Below, piece by piece: positions 7,788 through 15,610 of a stretch of 64,000 nucleotides of DNA (positions are counted from its first letter, which is position 1; each line of letters opens with the position of its first letter). The position numbers and the translations under genes are program-made. The DNA is from Bogoriella caseilytica (GTDB taxonomy: Bacteria; Actinomycetota; Actinomycetes; Actinomycetales; Actinomycetaceae): contig NZ_RKHK01000001.1 in NCBI RefSeq assembly GCF_003752405.1, positions 558,001-622,000 on the forward strand. The letters run 5' to 3'. The notes below the pieces were generated by a model. It had not been told where the DNA came from, made no database searches, and was given only the letters and a program-made list of their open reading frames with translations.

Positions 7788-8398
7788 CAGTCCTCCTCGA
7801 TGCGATAGGAGAAAGTGCCGCGATAGCGGTAGATGACGCCGAGCAGAGCTACCCGGACGGTGAGGTCTACGTATTGACACTGCTCGACGTCGTCGTAGCG
7901 CTCACGGAGGTGGATCCGCGGTGCAATCGGGCGCGGCAGGCGGATCCTGCTTCGACCCCAGCGCACCGCGACGGCGTGGCTGCTCAGGTGGAGCTCACCA
8001 TCGCGCACGTCGATATCGAAGCTGACATCGAAGAGCGCGGGCTGGCCGATGGTGTCCACCACACGCCCGTGCGGTGCGAGGTACACGCTGTCCCGCATGG
8101 TCCAGGTGCCGTCACCGGGCACCCTGCGGACGGCCACGGCACGGCCCTCGACGGTGCGGTTCACGATCCGGAAGGGCACGTCCTCGTACCATCCCGGAAG
8201 CAGGACGTGGCGACGCTGCAGCAGGCTGAGGGCCGGCTCCAGCCAGCGATGCGGGGTCCCGAACTCAGCGAAGACGCCTACCCCGACACCGACCGTGCCG
8301 GACCTGATCGTGGAGAAGTAGCGCTGGAGCTCTGGATGGAGCAATGCCATCCGACGGCCCAGCGCCCGCTCGTACGGAGAGGTAGGCGCAGTCATCAT
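7787..8398 (-). CDS. DUF4166 domain protein
   Basis: A 203-residue soluble protein; start at 8398 or the next codon (MMTAPTS). Sequence features such as 'ALGRRMALLHPELQRYFS', 'VPFRIVNRTVEGRAVAVRRVP' and the C-terminal 'VALLGVIYRYRGTFSYRIEED' match DUF4166, which in actinobacteria often sits next to, or fused with, SDR or saccharopine-dehydrogenase-like enzymes. The coupling to a TIGR01777 epimerase (shared TGATG) is a recurrent pairing and suggests that both act on the same, unknown metabolite. Confidence 0.85.
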   Translation of the reverse strand: MMTAPTSPYERALGRRMALLHPELQRYFSTIRSGTVGVGVGVFAEFGTPHRWLEPALSLLQRRHVLLPGWYEDVPFRIVNRTVEGRAVAVRRVPGDGTWTMRDSVYLAPHGRVVDTIGQPALFDVSFDIDVRDGELHLSSHAVAVRWGRSRIRLPRPIAPRIHLRERYDDVEQCQYVDLTVRVALLGVIYRYRGTFSYRIEED

Positions 8399-8449
8399 GC
8401 GCCGACACTATGTGGCGTGGGACCGGGAGCACTGTGCCAAGCTCAGCCC

Positions 8450-8860
8450 ATGGACGAGCTCTCGGAGTACCTCGACTCGGTGACCCCGGCGCGGCGGCGC
8501 GACGACGCGCGCACCCTCCTCGCACTCATGGCGGAGGTCACCGGCGAGCAGCCGGTGTTGCACCGCGGCGGGATCATCGGCTTCGGCACCTACCACTACC
8601 AGTACGCCTCGGGACGGGAGGGCGATTCGATCGCCGCCGGATTCGCGCCTCGGAAGGCGGCCACCACGATCTACCTGATGAACGGTGTCGACCGCTACAC
8701 CGCCGAACTCGCCGAACTCGGTCCCCACACGCTCGGGGTCGGTTGCCTGTACATCAAGGATCTCTCGGCGATCGATCTGGACGCCCTTCGCGCCATCGTG
8801 CGCGACTCCTACGAGACCTTGACCTCAGGCACTTACGGACAGCGGGCCGGCGAGGACTGA
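8450..8860 (+). CDS. DUF1801-family protein
   Basis: A 136-residue protein starting at ATG 8450 (MDELSEYLDSVTPARRRDDARTL). 'GIIGFGTYHYQYASGREGD', 'AAGFAPRKAATTIYLM' and 'LGVGCLYIKDLSAIDLDAL' are characteristic of DUF1801, a YdhG/YjbR/CyaY-like fold of unknown biochemical function. It is divergent from the DUF4166 gene and convergent with the broken glycosylase gene. Confidence 0.85.
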   Translation: MDELSEYLDSVTPARRRDDARTLLALMAEVTGEQPVLHRGGIIGFGTYHYQYASGREGDSIAAGFAPRKAATTIYLMNGVDRYTAELAELGPHTLGVGCLYIKDLSAIDLDALRAIVRDSYETLTSGTYGQRAGED

Positions 8861-8910
8861 GCGGACTCCGAGACGAGATCCCGTGCGGCCGGCAGCCGGT
8901 ACCCGGTTGC

Positions 8911-9546
8911 TCAGGACGCGGCGGCCCACACCTGTTTCCAGTAGCCCGCCAGAGAGTCGACGGTCTCGTGGGCGTTCAGTCCGCTGGGCTGGGGCACCAC
9001 CCACAGCGCCACCCCGGTGGGCCAGCCGGAAAGTCCCGCCACCTCCTGTTCGCCGAGCACCGCCTTGGGCAGCGAGTAGGCCACGCGGAAGGCGGTGATC
9101 CCGGCGATGGCCACCACCCTCGGGTGCAGCTCGCGCACCAGCTCGACCACCCGTGCACCACCGGCACGCAGCTCCTCGCGCGTGAGCTCATCGGCCCGGA
9201 CCGTGGCACGGCCCACCAGGTTCGTGACGCCGATGCCGCGGGAGAGCAGGTGGTTCTCGTCCTCAGCGGAGAGCCCGGCCGCGGCGTCAACGACGTGGTC
9301 GGTCAGCCCCGCCCGGTACAGCGAGGGCTAGAAGCGGTTCCCGGGCCGGGCGAAGGGCGCATTCACCGCCGCCGTCCACAGGCCCGGATTCACCCCGACG
9401 ATCAGGAGGCGGAGCGCTGCACCGTCGGCCGGGAGGATGTCGTCGACTCCGTCCGGCTCACCGGTGGCGAACTGCGCCAGTTCTTCTCGCCGCGGCCGGC
9501 GCCCGTCCATCGGAGATGGTCGGCGCGGAATTCCGATCGTGGCCAT
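8911..9546 (-). pseudogene. mug: Mug/TDG-type mismatch-specific DNA glycosylase with an in-frame TAG at codon 73
   Basis: The minus-strand frame from ATG 9546 to the stop at 8911 would encode 211 residues of a G:U/T mismatch-specific glycosylase, but codon 73 (9328-9330) is TAG. Upstream of it is active-site motif I, GVNPG at residues 51-55, followed by 'FARPGNRF'. Downstream, in the same frame, the protein goes on as PSLYRAGLTDHV, 'GVTNLVGRATVRADEL' and the second motif 'PQPSGLNAH'. The family normally has Trp right after NRF, so TGG to TAG is a single-base change. No frameshift is seen. The enzyme would excise uracil or thymine opposite guanine. As read it is a null allele; sequencing error and readthrough remain possible. 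Confidence 0.85.
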
Positions 9547-9605
9547 GGAAGTAACGTACGTGGCGCCCGCACCGACCGCTGCTCCGCTCCCGATCCAGGA
9601 AGTCG

Positions 9606-10157
9606 ATGATGACTGAGGACACCACCACGCCCCTGCCGCGCCTGATCATCGTGAGCGGACAGCCCGGCTCGGGCAAGACCACGCTGGCGCATCGCGTGGC
9701 CCGGGAGATCGGCTGCCCGGCTGTCATCCGTGACGAGATCAAGGAGGGCATGGTCCACGCCCACGGCCCAGGCTTCCAGCCCGCCGAATCGGATCCGCTG
9801 ACCATGCGCACCTACCCGCTGTTCTTCGAGTGCCTGCAGCTGCTCCTGGCCGCCGGGGTGGCGGTCGTCGCCGAAGCCGCGTTCCAGCACCGGCTCTGGC
9901 ACACGGGGCTGGGGCCGCTGATGGATCTCGGCGAGCTCCGCATCGTTCGGTGCCACACCCAGGAGCACACGATGATGGCGCGCCGACGGATCCGGATGTC
10001 GAGCGAGCCCACGAGAGCAGCACATGCCGATGCGGCCACGCTCACCCCCGAGCCGGAGTGGACCCCGCTCCACCTCGACCGCCCCACCCTGGATGTGGAC
10101 ACCACCGACGGCTACCGTCCCGGGCTCGAAGCCATCACTGCGTTCTGCCAGGCCTGA
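9606..10157 (+). CDS. P-loop kinase-like ATPase
   Basis: A 183-residue protein beginning MMTEDTTTPLPR (the second ATG at 9609 is equally possible). A Walker A, GQPGSGKTT, lies at residues 19-27, followed by 'VIRDEIKEGMVHAHG', the pattern of small zeta-toxin/chloramphenicol-phosphotransferase-like kinases. 'VVAEAAFQHRLW' fits a Walker B or substrate region and 'MMARRRIRM' an arginine-rich lid. The phosphate acceptor is unknown. It is divergent from the broken mug gene, about 60 nt between the starts. No antitoxin-like partner is adjacent, so a toxin role is not supported. Confidence 0.8.
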   Translation: MMTEDTTTPLPRLIIVSGQPGSGKTTLAHRVAREIGCPAVIRDEIKEGMVHAHGPGFQPAESDPLTMRTYPLFFECLQLLLAAGVAVVAEAAFQHRLWHTGLGPLMDLGELRIVRCHTQEHTMMARRRIRMSSEPTRAAHADAATLTPEPEWTPLHLDRPTLDVDTTDGYRPGLEAITAFCQA

Positions 10158-10236
10158 CCGTCCCGGCCCGGCCACCGACGTCGACATGGCACGCCGGCCG
10201 AGATGCCCGGAAGGTGCGCACAGCAGAAGATGGGGC

Positions 10237-10908
10237 ATGCTTCCCTCCGCACGGCCCCGCTCCTGGACATTCGAGGGGCGCATCGCGGGGTGGGGCACCG
10301 CTTCCGGCCGGCGCTTCGTGCTGGGAACCTGGCGCAACTCCCCGCTGGGGTCCTTCACCGATGTGATGGTCGAGCAGCCGGACGGCGAACGGATCCTGCT
10401 CGCTCCCCACGCCGAGATCGCCGACTTCGTCGCCTCCACCTACACCTTCGACCGCACTGTCCTGGCTCCGGTTCTCCTCCGGCGCACTGATGCCGATGGG
10501 AACTCTCTGCCGGATTCCGCCGCCACCATGCCCGGTGAGCGCTGGAGTATCGAGGCCGGTCCGCTGACCGCGCGCGTCACGCTCGGCTCCCGCACCGTCC
10601 TGGGGTGGCTACTTCGTGGCGTGCCGCGCCGTCTCGCCAGTGCGCCGGCCTTCACCCACCTGACCGACCCGGTGGCGCGGGTGCTCTTCCGCGGCGTCCG
10701 GACCCGGGGAACGGCCGGGGGCGGGCGCCAGGAGTACTACGGCGCGACCGACCTCCGCCGCCTGGTCTCAGCCGCCACCTTGTGGGACGGCGAGAGCCTC
10801 GGCCCGCTTCGCCCTCTGAGCCCTCCGGTGCGCTTCGGTTTCGGCTCGGCGCCGCGGCGGCCCAGCGTGACTGATCTGGTCACCACCGTGCGCGAGTACG
10901 CCCCGTAG
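10237..10908 (+). CDS. Conserved hypothetical protein
   Basis: A 223-residue protein, start at ATG 10237 (MLPSARPRSWTFEGRIAGWGTASG). It has no membrane segment or nucleotide motif. 'RFVLGTWRNSPLGSFTDVMVEQPDGERILLAP' and 'ADFVASTYTFDRTVLAPVLLR' suggest a beta-rich N-terminal half. It looks like an actinobacterial protein of unknown function. The next gene converges from the other strand, 14 nt away. Confidence 0.7.
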   Translation: MLPSARPRSWTFEGRIAGWGTASGRRFVLGTWRNSPLGSFTDVMVEQPDGERILLAPHAEIADFVASTYTFDRTVLAPVLLRRTDADGNSLPDSAATMPGERWSIEAGPLTARVTLGSRTVLGWLLRGVPRRLASAPAFTHLTDPVARVLFRGVRTRGTAGGGRQEYYGATDLRRLVSAATLWDGESLGPLRPLSPPVRFGFGSAPRRPSVTDLVTTVREYAP

Positions 10909-10922
10909 TCACTCTGCTGCGG

Positions 10923-11693
10923 TCAGTCGGCGGCTTCGGCGTAGCGCTCGGCCCGGGTGGCGACCTGCTGCTGGTAGGAGAGGGAGTTGTTGTAGGAGAG
11001 GATCGCGCGGATCCACTGCTCCTCGGTCTCCAGACTGCCGTCGAGTCGGCACAGGTAGCGTGCGGCCGCCAGGGCGGCGTCGTCGATACTGTGCGGGCTG
11101 GCGTTGCCGGTACTTCCGGCGTCCACTGCCCACCGGGACCACGTCTCGGGAATGAACTGCATCGGCCCGACGGCGCGGTCCCACTCGGTGTCGCCATCGA
11201 GCGCACCGCCGTCGGTGTCGGGGATCGCAAGCGTGTTGTTCGTGCCGTCCAGGGCGATACCGATGATGTGCGGCCGCGCCACGCCGTCGTCGTCGATGGA
11301 TCCGCCCTGGAGGCGGCCGTGCCGGCTCTCCACCCAGCCGATGGCGGCCAGGGTGTTCCAGCCGACGGTGCACTGGGACTCCTGGCGCGTGCGGATATCC
11401 GCGGCGGCATAGGCGGCCAGGGCACGGCGTGGGATGCCGTGAGCGGCCGCGGTGCGATCCAGCCAGTCCGGATCGGCGAGGTCACGGAAGGCGCCCGGAG
11501 TCTCGGGGCCGCTTGCCTCGGGCGCTGCAGCAGGGGTCGCGGAGTCCACGATCGGTCGTGGCGCCTCGGCCTCGCGCGCCGGGTCCGGTAGCGCATTGAG
11601 GAAGCCGACGATCCCGGCGATGACCAGCGCGCCAACCACGAGGATGAGGAGCAGCACGCCGATGGCGGTGCCCACAGCTCGCCCAGTACTCAC
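10923..11693 (-). CDS. Membrane-anchored lytic murein transglycosylase
   Basis: A 256-residue protein starting at GTG 11693 (STGRAVGTAIGVLLLILVV), with one N-terminal membrane segment at about residues 8-32. The extracytoplasmic part carries an SLT-type domain: the catalytic Glu in 'AAIGWVESRHGRL', 'AVGPMQFIPETWSRW' and the 'ILSYNNSLSYQQQV' segment. It should cleave the MurNAc-GlcNAc bond of peptidoglycan with 1,6-anhydro product formation, anchored outside the membrane. The divergent aldo/keto reductase starts 57 nt away. Confidence 0.9.
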   Translation of the reverse strand: MSTGRAVGTAIGVLLLILVVGALVIAGIVGFLNALPDPAREAEAPRPIVDSATPAAAPEASGPETPGAFRDLADPDWLDRTAAAHGIPRRALAAYAAADIRTRQESQCTVGWNTLAAIGWVESRHGRLQGGSIDDDGVARPHIIGIALDGTNNTLAIPDTDGGALDGDTEWDRAVGPMQFIPETWSRWAVDAGSTGNASPHSIDDAALAAARYLCRLDGSLETEEQWIRAILSYNNSLSYQQQVATRAERYAEAAD

Positions 11694-11738
11694 CGGCCCA
11701 TTCTGGCCGACGCTGATCGCGTGGGGTGGCCAGCGGCA

Positions 11739-11744
11739 TAGGCT
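11739..11744 (+). promoter_or_regulatory. -10 hexamer giving a leaderless aldo/keto reductase mRNA
   Basis: TAGGCT at 11739-11744 is followed by 6 nt and the ATG at 11751. This spacing puts the transcription start on the start codon, and no ribosome-binding site is present. No convincing -35 is seen, which is common in actinobacteria. Confidence 0.5.
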
Positions 11745-11750
11745 GTGACC

Positions 11751-12764
11751 ATGGTCAACTATCGATACCTCGGCAACAGCGGATTCAAGATCTCGGAGAT
11801 CACCTACGGCAACTGGGTGACGCACGCCTCGCAGGTGGAGAACGAGGCCGCCATCAAGACGGTGCACGCCGCGCTCGACGCCGGCATCACCTCCTTCGAC
11901 ACCGCGGACGCTTACGCGAACACCGCGGCTGAGGAGGTTCTCGCCGAGGCGCTGAAGGGCCAGAAGCGCGAGAACCTGGAGATCTTCACCAAGGTCTACT
12001 TCCCGATCGGCAACAAGGGCCCGAACGACACCGGTCTGAGCCGTAAGCACATCATGGACGGCATCCACGGCTCGCTGCGCCGGCTGAACCTGGACTACGT
12101 CGACCTGTTCCAGGCGCACCGCTACGACCACGAGACCCCGTTGGAAGAGACGATGCAGGCCTTCGCCGACATCGTCCGCCAGGGTAAGGCGCTCTACATC
12201 GGCGTCTCGGAGTGGACTGCCGAGGAACTGCGCGAAGGCCACGCGCTCGCCCAGGAGCTCGGCTTCCAGCTCGTCTCCAACCAGCCCCAGTACTCGATGC
12301 TGCACCGCGTCATCGAGGAGAAGGTCGTCCCGGCCAGCGAGGAGCTGGGCATCTCGCAGATCGTCTTCTCCCCCATGGCCCAGGGCGTGCTCTCCGGCAA
12401 GTACCTGCCCGGTCAGGATGCTCCCGCGGGCAGCCGCGCCACCGATGAGAAGAGCGGCGCGGACTTCATCAAGGGCCTGCTGCGCGACGAGGTGCTGGAG
12501 GCCGTTCAGAAGCTCAAGCCGATCGCCGAGGACGCGGGCCTGACACTGCCACAGCTCGCGATCGCCTGGGTGCTGCAGAACCAGAACGTGGCCTCGGCGA
12601 TCGTCGGCGCCTCCCGGCCGGAGCAGCTCGCCGACACGGTCAAGGCCTCCGGCGTCACGCTCGAGGCCGACGTCATGAGCGCGATTGAGAAGACGCTGAG
12701 CGACGTCGCCGTCACCGACCCGGAGCTGACCTACTCCTCCGCGCCGAAGGAACGTCTGGTCTGA
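11751..12764 (+). CDS. Aldo/keto reductase (Kv-beta/YghZ-like)
   Basis: A 337-residue TIM-barrel oxidoreductase. The catalytic tetrad is visible: Asp and Tyr in 'FDTADAYANTAAEEVL', Lys in 'IFTKVYFP' and His in 'DLFQAHRYD'. The C-terminal NADPH-binding motif 'SAIVGASRPEQLADTVKASG' is intact. It resembles voltage-gated K+ channel beta subunit-like reductases, which reduce aldehydes such as methylglyoxal. Substrate is not predictable. The codon usage is strongly G/C-ending with few rare codons, suggesting good expression. A hairpin terminator follows 14 nt after the stop. Confidence 0.92.
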   Translation: MVNYRYLGNSGFKISEITYGNWVTHASQVENEAAIKTVHAALDAGITSFDTADAYANTAAEEVLAEALKGQKRENLEIFTKVYFPIGNKGPNDTGLSRKHIMDGIHGSLRRLNLDYVDLFQAHRYDHETPLEETMQAFADIVRQGKALYIGVSEWTAEELREGHALAQELGFQLVSNQPQYSMLHRVIEEKVVPASEELGISQIVFSPMAQGVLSGKYLPGQDAPAGSRATDEKSGADFIKGLLRDEVLEAVQKLKPIAEDAGLTLPQLAIAWVLQNQNVASAIVGASRPEQLADTVKASGVTLEADVMSAIEKTLSDVAVTDPELTYSSAPKERLV

Positions 12765-12777
12765 ACGAGAACCTGAT

Positions 12778-12812
12778 GGACGGCCCAGTCTCCTGACGGA
12801 GCTGGGCCGTCC
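12778..12812 (+). terminator. Rho-independent-type hairpin after aldo/keto reductase
   Basis: GGACGGCCCAG (12778-12788) pairs perfectly with CTGGGCCGTCC (12802-12812) over a 13-nt loop. It begins 14 nt after the aldo/keto reductase stop and also faces the 3' end of the minus-strand gene at 12833. No long U-tract follows on the plus strand, as is common at high G+C. Confidence 0.7.
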
Positions 12813-12832
12813 GTGTTCCGGCCAAGCTCCGA

Positions 12833-13393
12833 TTAGCTGCGCCGGTAGTGCAGGTACACCGTGCCGTTGGTGAAGGCGCGCTGCTCGGTGAGCTTCAGGG
12901 TGAGCGCCGCATCGGCGGGAAAGGCCCGCAGTCCGGCCCCGACCACGGTGGGGACGACGAAGAGGTGAAAGTCCTCGACCATGCCGTGCCGGATGGCTTC
13001 AGCAGCCGTGGTCGGCCCGAAGATCCCCACCTGGCCGGAGGCTTCCTCGACGACTCGGTGCAGCTCAGCCAGGCCGAGGGAGGGAACCAGTCGTTCGCGC
13101 GCGGCATCGAGGTCCCCGCCGGTCAGTGTGCCTGAGACAACGATCTTGTCGATCCCCTGCCACCGCCGGGCGAACTCGCGTTCATCGTCTGACCACTCAT
13201 CGCGCGGTTCCTGGTTCCAGTACCGCATCAGTTCGTGAGTCTTGCGGCCCAGCACCTCGGCGGACTCCGCCGCCATCTGGTCCAGGTGCCTGGCGAAGAT
13301 CTCCGCGCTCGGCTCCGCCCACGCGAAGTCGCCGGCGGCGTCCGCCACGAATCCATCCAGCGACATGGTCGCGGTGTAGGTCAGAGTTCCCAT
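12833..13393 (-). CDS. Dihydrofolate reductase-fold (RibD C-terminal-like) protein
   Basis: A 186-residue protein starting at ATG 13393 with AAGGAGG upstream. 'YTATMSLDGFVADAAGDFAW', 'VLGRKTHELMRYW', 'KIVVSGTLTGGDL' and 'GQVGIFGPTTAAEAIRHGMVEDFHLFVVPTVVG' follow the DHFR/RibD reductase fold with its NADPH-binding G-x-x-T-x-A segment. Members of this group are mostly uncharacterised reductases rather than true dihydrofolate reductases. It reads toward the terminator of the aldo/keto reductase. Confidence 0.88.
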   Translation of the reverse strand: MGTLTYTATMSLDGFVADAAGDFAWAEPSAEIFARHLDQMAAESAEVLGRKTHELMRYWNQEPRDEWSDDEREFARRWQGIDKIVVSGTLTGGDLDAARERLVPSLGLAELHRVVEEASGQVGIFGPTTAAEAIRHGMVEDFHLFVVPTVVGAGLRAFPADAALTLKLTEQRAFTNGTVYLHYRRS

Positions 13394-13490
13394 CGCGTCC
13401 CCGGCCTCCTTCGGCTCGTCAGTGACTCCCGGGGGTCGCCGTGGCCCGGCGGGGCCTGCCGGTGCTCGCCGCCTCGTGCCGCCGCAGCGG

Positions 13491-14258
13491 CTAGCGTGCG
13501 CCTGCCCGTGCACGGAGAATACTGCTCCAGCGATACGGCGGGAAGTCCTCGGGCCAGTGCGCGGTGATGGTGTGCACACCCCGCCAGCTCCTGCGGGCAA
13601 AGGAGCTCGCGCTGACGAAAGGCCGGACCGACATGGTCATCGGCGCAGCGCGCAGCCGCCGGATGCGATACCGCCTCCCCACGTGAAAGGACAGGTCGAG
13701 GTCGTCGTGCAACTCGGGATCTAGGCGGTGCACCGAGTCGCGCACGACCTCCCAGGCCTCCCGGCGCATCGCGAAGTTCGAGCCGAAGAGCGGCCGGTGC
13801 CCCAGGGCCGGCACCGCGGTCATCGCGTAGGCGGCCAGGTAGAGGGCAGCCAGCGGCCGGCGCAGCAGCACCGGACCGTCGTGGAAGCGCGCCGGCCCGG
13901 TCACCGCGCCCGCTTCCGGGTACCGCTCGAAGGCGGCGATCACCTCGGCGATCCACGTGGGCGGGGGGAGGCAATCGGCGTCGAGACGCAGGATCAGTTC
14001 ACCCTGCGCGGCATCGTAACCGCGGGTGCTGGCGGCTGGGATCCCGGGCTCCGCGCAACTGACCACAGCGGCGCCCCATGACCGCGCGGTCTCGGCGGAA
14101 TCGTCGGTGGAGTTGTTGTCGACGACGACGATCTCCTCGGCCGGGCGGGTCTGCTCCGCGAGCGCCGCCAGGCACCGGGCGAGCATCGCGCTGTCGTCCT
14201 TGCAGGGAATCACCACGGACACGGTGGTGATCTGCTCATCCCTGGGGCGTGCTGGCAC
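13491..14258 (-). CDS. Family 2 glycosyltransferase
   Basis: A 255-residue GT-A-fold protein. 'TVSVVIPCKDDSAMLARCL' opens the nucleotide-sugar domain, 'EEIVVVDNNSTDDSAETA' gives the first acidic motif, 'ELILRLDADCLPP' is the DxD that binds metal and UDP-sugar, and 'DDLDLSFHVGRRYR' is the catalytic-base region. The hydrophobic stretch 'RPLAALYLAAYAMTAVPALG' may touch the membrane. It probably transfers a sugar to a lipid or polysaccharide acceptor. It is in tandem with the membrane protein upstream (39 nt). Confidence 0.88.
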   Translation of the reverse strand: MPARPRDEQITTVSVVIPCKDDSAMLARCLAALAEQTRPAEEIVVVDNNSTDDSAETARSWGAAVVSCAEPGIPAASTRGYDAAQGELILRLDADCLPPPTWIAEVIAAFERYPEAGAVTGPARFHDGPVLLRRPLAALYLAAYAMTAVPALGHRPLFGSNFAMRREAWEVVRDSVHRLDPELHDDLDLSFHVGRRYRIRRLRAAPMTMSVRPFVSASSFARRSWRGVHTITAHWPEDFPPYRWSSILRARAGAR

Positions 14259-14297
14259 GGTCCGACGCTACCCGTGGGACGCATCGCCGGCACCTGC

Positions 14298-14726
14298 TCA
14301 GGTCTTCGGCGTAGGTGACGCGAGGGCAACGACGAGAAAGGGGACCGTGCTGACCACAGCACCGCCGATCCACCACGCGGGGCTGTCCACCAGGGTGAGC
14401 CCGAAGAGTGTGGTGGCAACGACCAGCCCCATCGCGGCCGGCGGGCTCGCTTGCAGGACCCACCGGCGTGGATGCTCCCGGGGCGGGTTCCCCACCATCA
14501 GAGCCAGCACGAAGGCGGGCATGATCGTCACCACCACGCTCGGTACCGGCAGTTCGTCACTGATCGCGAAGCCATGCACCAACAACACCGCCATCGTGAG
14601 CATGCCGAGCACAGGGGCAACGACGGGCAGCCAGCGCAGCCTGGCGGGCATCGCGGTCCCCGCTGTCTCCGGTCGAGATGCGTGCGGCGCCGTGCCCACA
14701 GGTTCCGTCTCTTTCGATGTGTTCAT
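14298..14726 (-). CDS. Hypothetical four-helix membrane protein
   Basis: A 142-residue protein with a polar Thr/Ala/Pro-rich N-terminus and four hydrophobic segments, near residues 32-52, 60-80, 95-112 and 118-137. No conserved motif is recognised. It precedes the glycosyltransferase in the same orientation with 39 nt between, so co-transcription is likely, but nothing shows a shared function. Confidence 0.7.
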   Translation of the reverse strand: MNTSKETEPVGTAPHASRPETAGTAMPARLRWLPVVAPVLGMLTMAVLLVHGFAISDELPVPSVVVTIMPAFVLALMVGNPPREHPRRWVLQASPPAAMGLVVATTLFGLTLVDSPAWWIGGAVVSTVPFLVVALASPTPKT

Positions 14727-14811
14727 CGCCCTGGACGCTACCGAGCATCACGCGAGCGCGACTCCGCCTCGGGCGGGAGATCGATCCGACGGCGGGAGGA
14801 GATCGCTGGAG

Positions 14812-15567
14812 CTATCGCAGCTGCTCGGTGATCGCCGTCCACAGGCTGGCGTACGCCTGCGCGACCGGGTGCCGCGCCGCGAAAGCCGCCACCGGGGCAC
14901 GCTCGTCACCCATGTGCTCCACCACCACGCTGGCCGGGATGACGACGTCGAGGATCTCCGGGTGCTCGGCGGGCAGCTCTTCGGCAGCGCGGCGATGGCT
15001 GAGCTTGCGCCGGTCCACCAGGGAGAGGAAGGCCAGGATCGGCGCCGGCTTGGCCGAATCGGCCACGAGCTCGCGCACCTGCCCCAGGGTGCGGAGGGAC
15101 AACGGCGAAGGCGGCAAGGGGCTCACGATCACGTCGGCGGCTCGCACCGCGTTCTCCGCCACCAGGGAAGCCCCGGGCGGGCAGTCCAGGATGACGGTCT
15201 CGTACGTGCCCGAGGCGTCCTTGAGGACTTTCTCCACCCGTCGCTTCGACCCTTTGGCCGCATCGAGCAGGAGTTCGAGCTCGCGGTAGGAGTCATCAGC
15301 CGGGAGAACGTCGATCCGGTGCTGCCCCTCGGGGCGAGAGAAGTCAGCCGAACGCACCACATCGGAGATGCTCTTGCCGCCGGTGACCAGCTTGGACACC
15401 CCGCCCTTGAGCTTGGGCTTCACGCCCGTGAGGTAGGTGCTGGCGCCCTGCGCGTCCAGGTCCCAGAGGAGAACCGGGCCGGACTTGCTGGCCTCCCAGG
15501 CCAGGTTGACCGCGGTCGATGTCTTACCGGAACCACCCTTGGTGGAGTACGTGGCGATGACCTGCAT
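14812..15567 (-). CDS. Orphan ParA/MinD-like ATPase
   Basis: A 251-residue protein, start at ATG 15567 (MQVIATYSTKGGSGKTSTAVNLAW). The deviant Walker A KGGSGKT is at residues 10-16, the switch I/II elements are 'LLWDLDAQGASTYLTG' and 'VILDCPPGASLVAENAVRAAD', as in ParA partition ATPases. The usual partner, a DNA-binding ParB, is absent; the gene immediately upstream in the same orientation is a SNF2-type helicase (43 nt). It may position some cargo on the nucleoid, or it may be an uncharacterised orphan. The Lys that marks the signature and the ATPase motifs are complete. Confidence 0.88.
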   Translation of the reverse strand: MQVIATYSTKGGSGKTSTAVNLAWEASKSGPVLLWDLDAQGASTYLTGVKPKLKGGVSKLVTGGKSISDVVRSADFSRPEGQHRIDVLPADDSYRELELLLDAAKGSKRRVEKVLKDASGTYETVILDCPPGASLVAENAVRAADVIVSPLPPSPLSLRTLGQVRELVADSAKPAPILAFLSLVDRRKLSHRRAAEELPAEHPEILDVVIPASVVVEHMGDERAPVAAFAARHPVAQAYASLWTAITEQLR

Positions 15568-15610
15568 CTCTCGAGCGTAGAAGTGGGCTGATCGCCTCGC
15601 CACTGGCGGG

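Noticed and set aside
9606-10157. Zeta-toxin-type toxin gene
   Set aside because: Only the P-loop layout is similar; no antitoxin-like partner and no toxin-specific residues can be shown.
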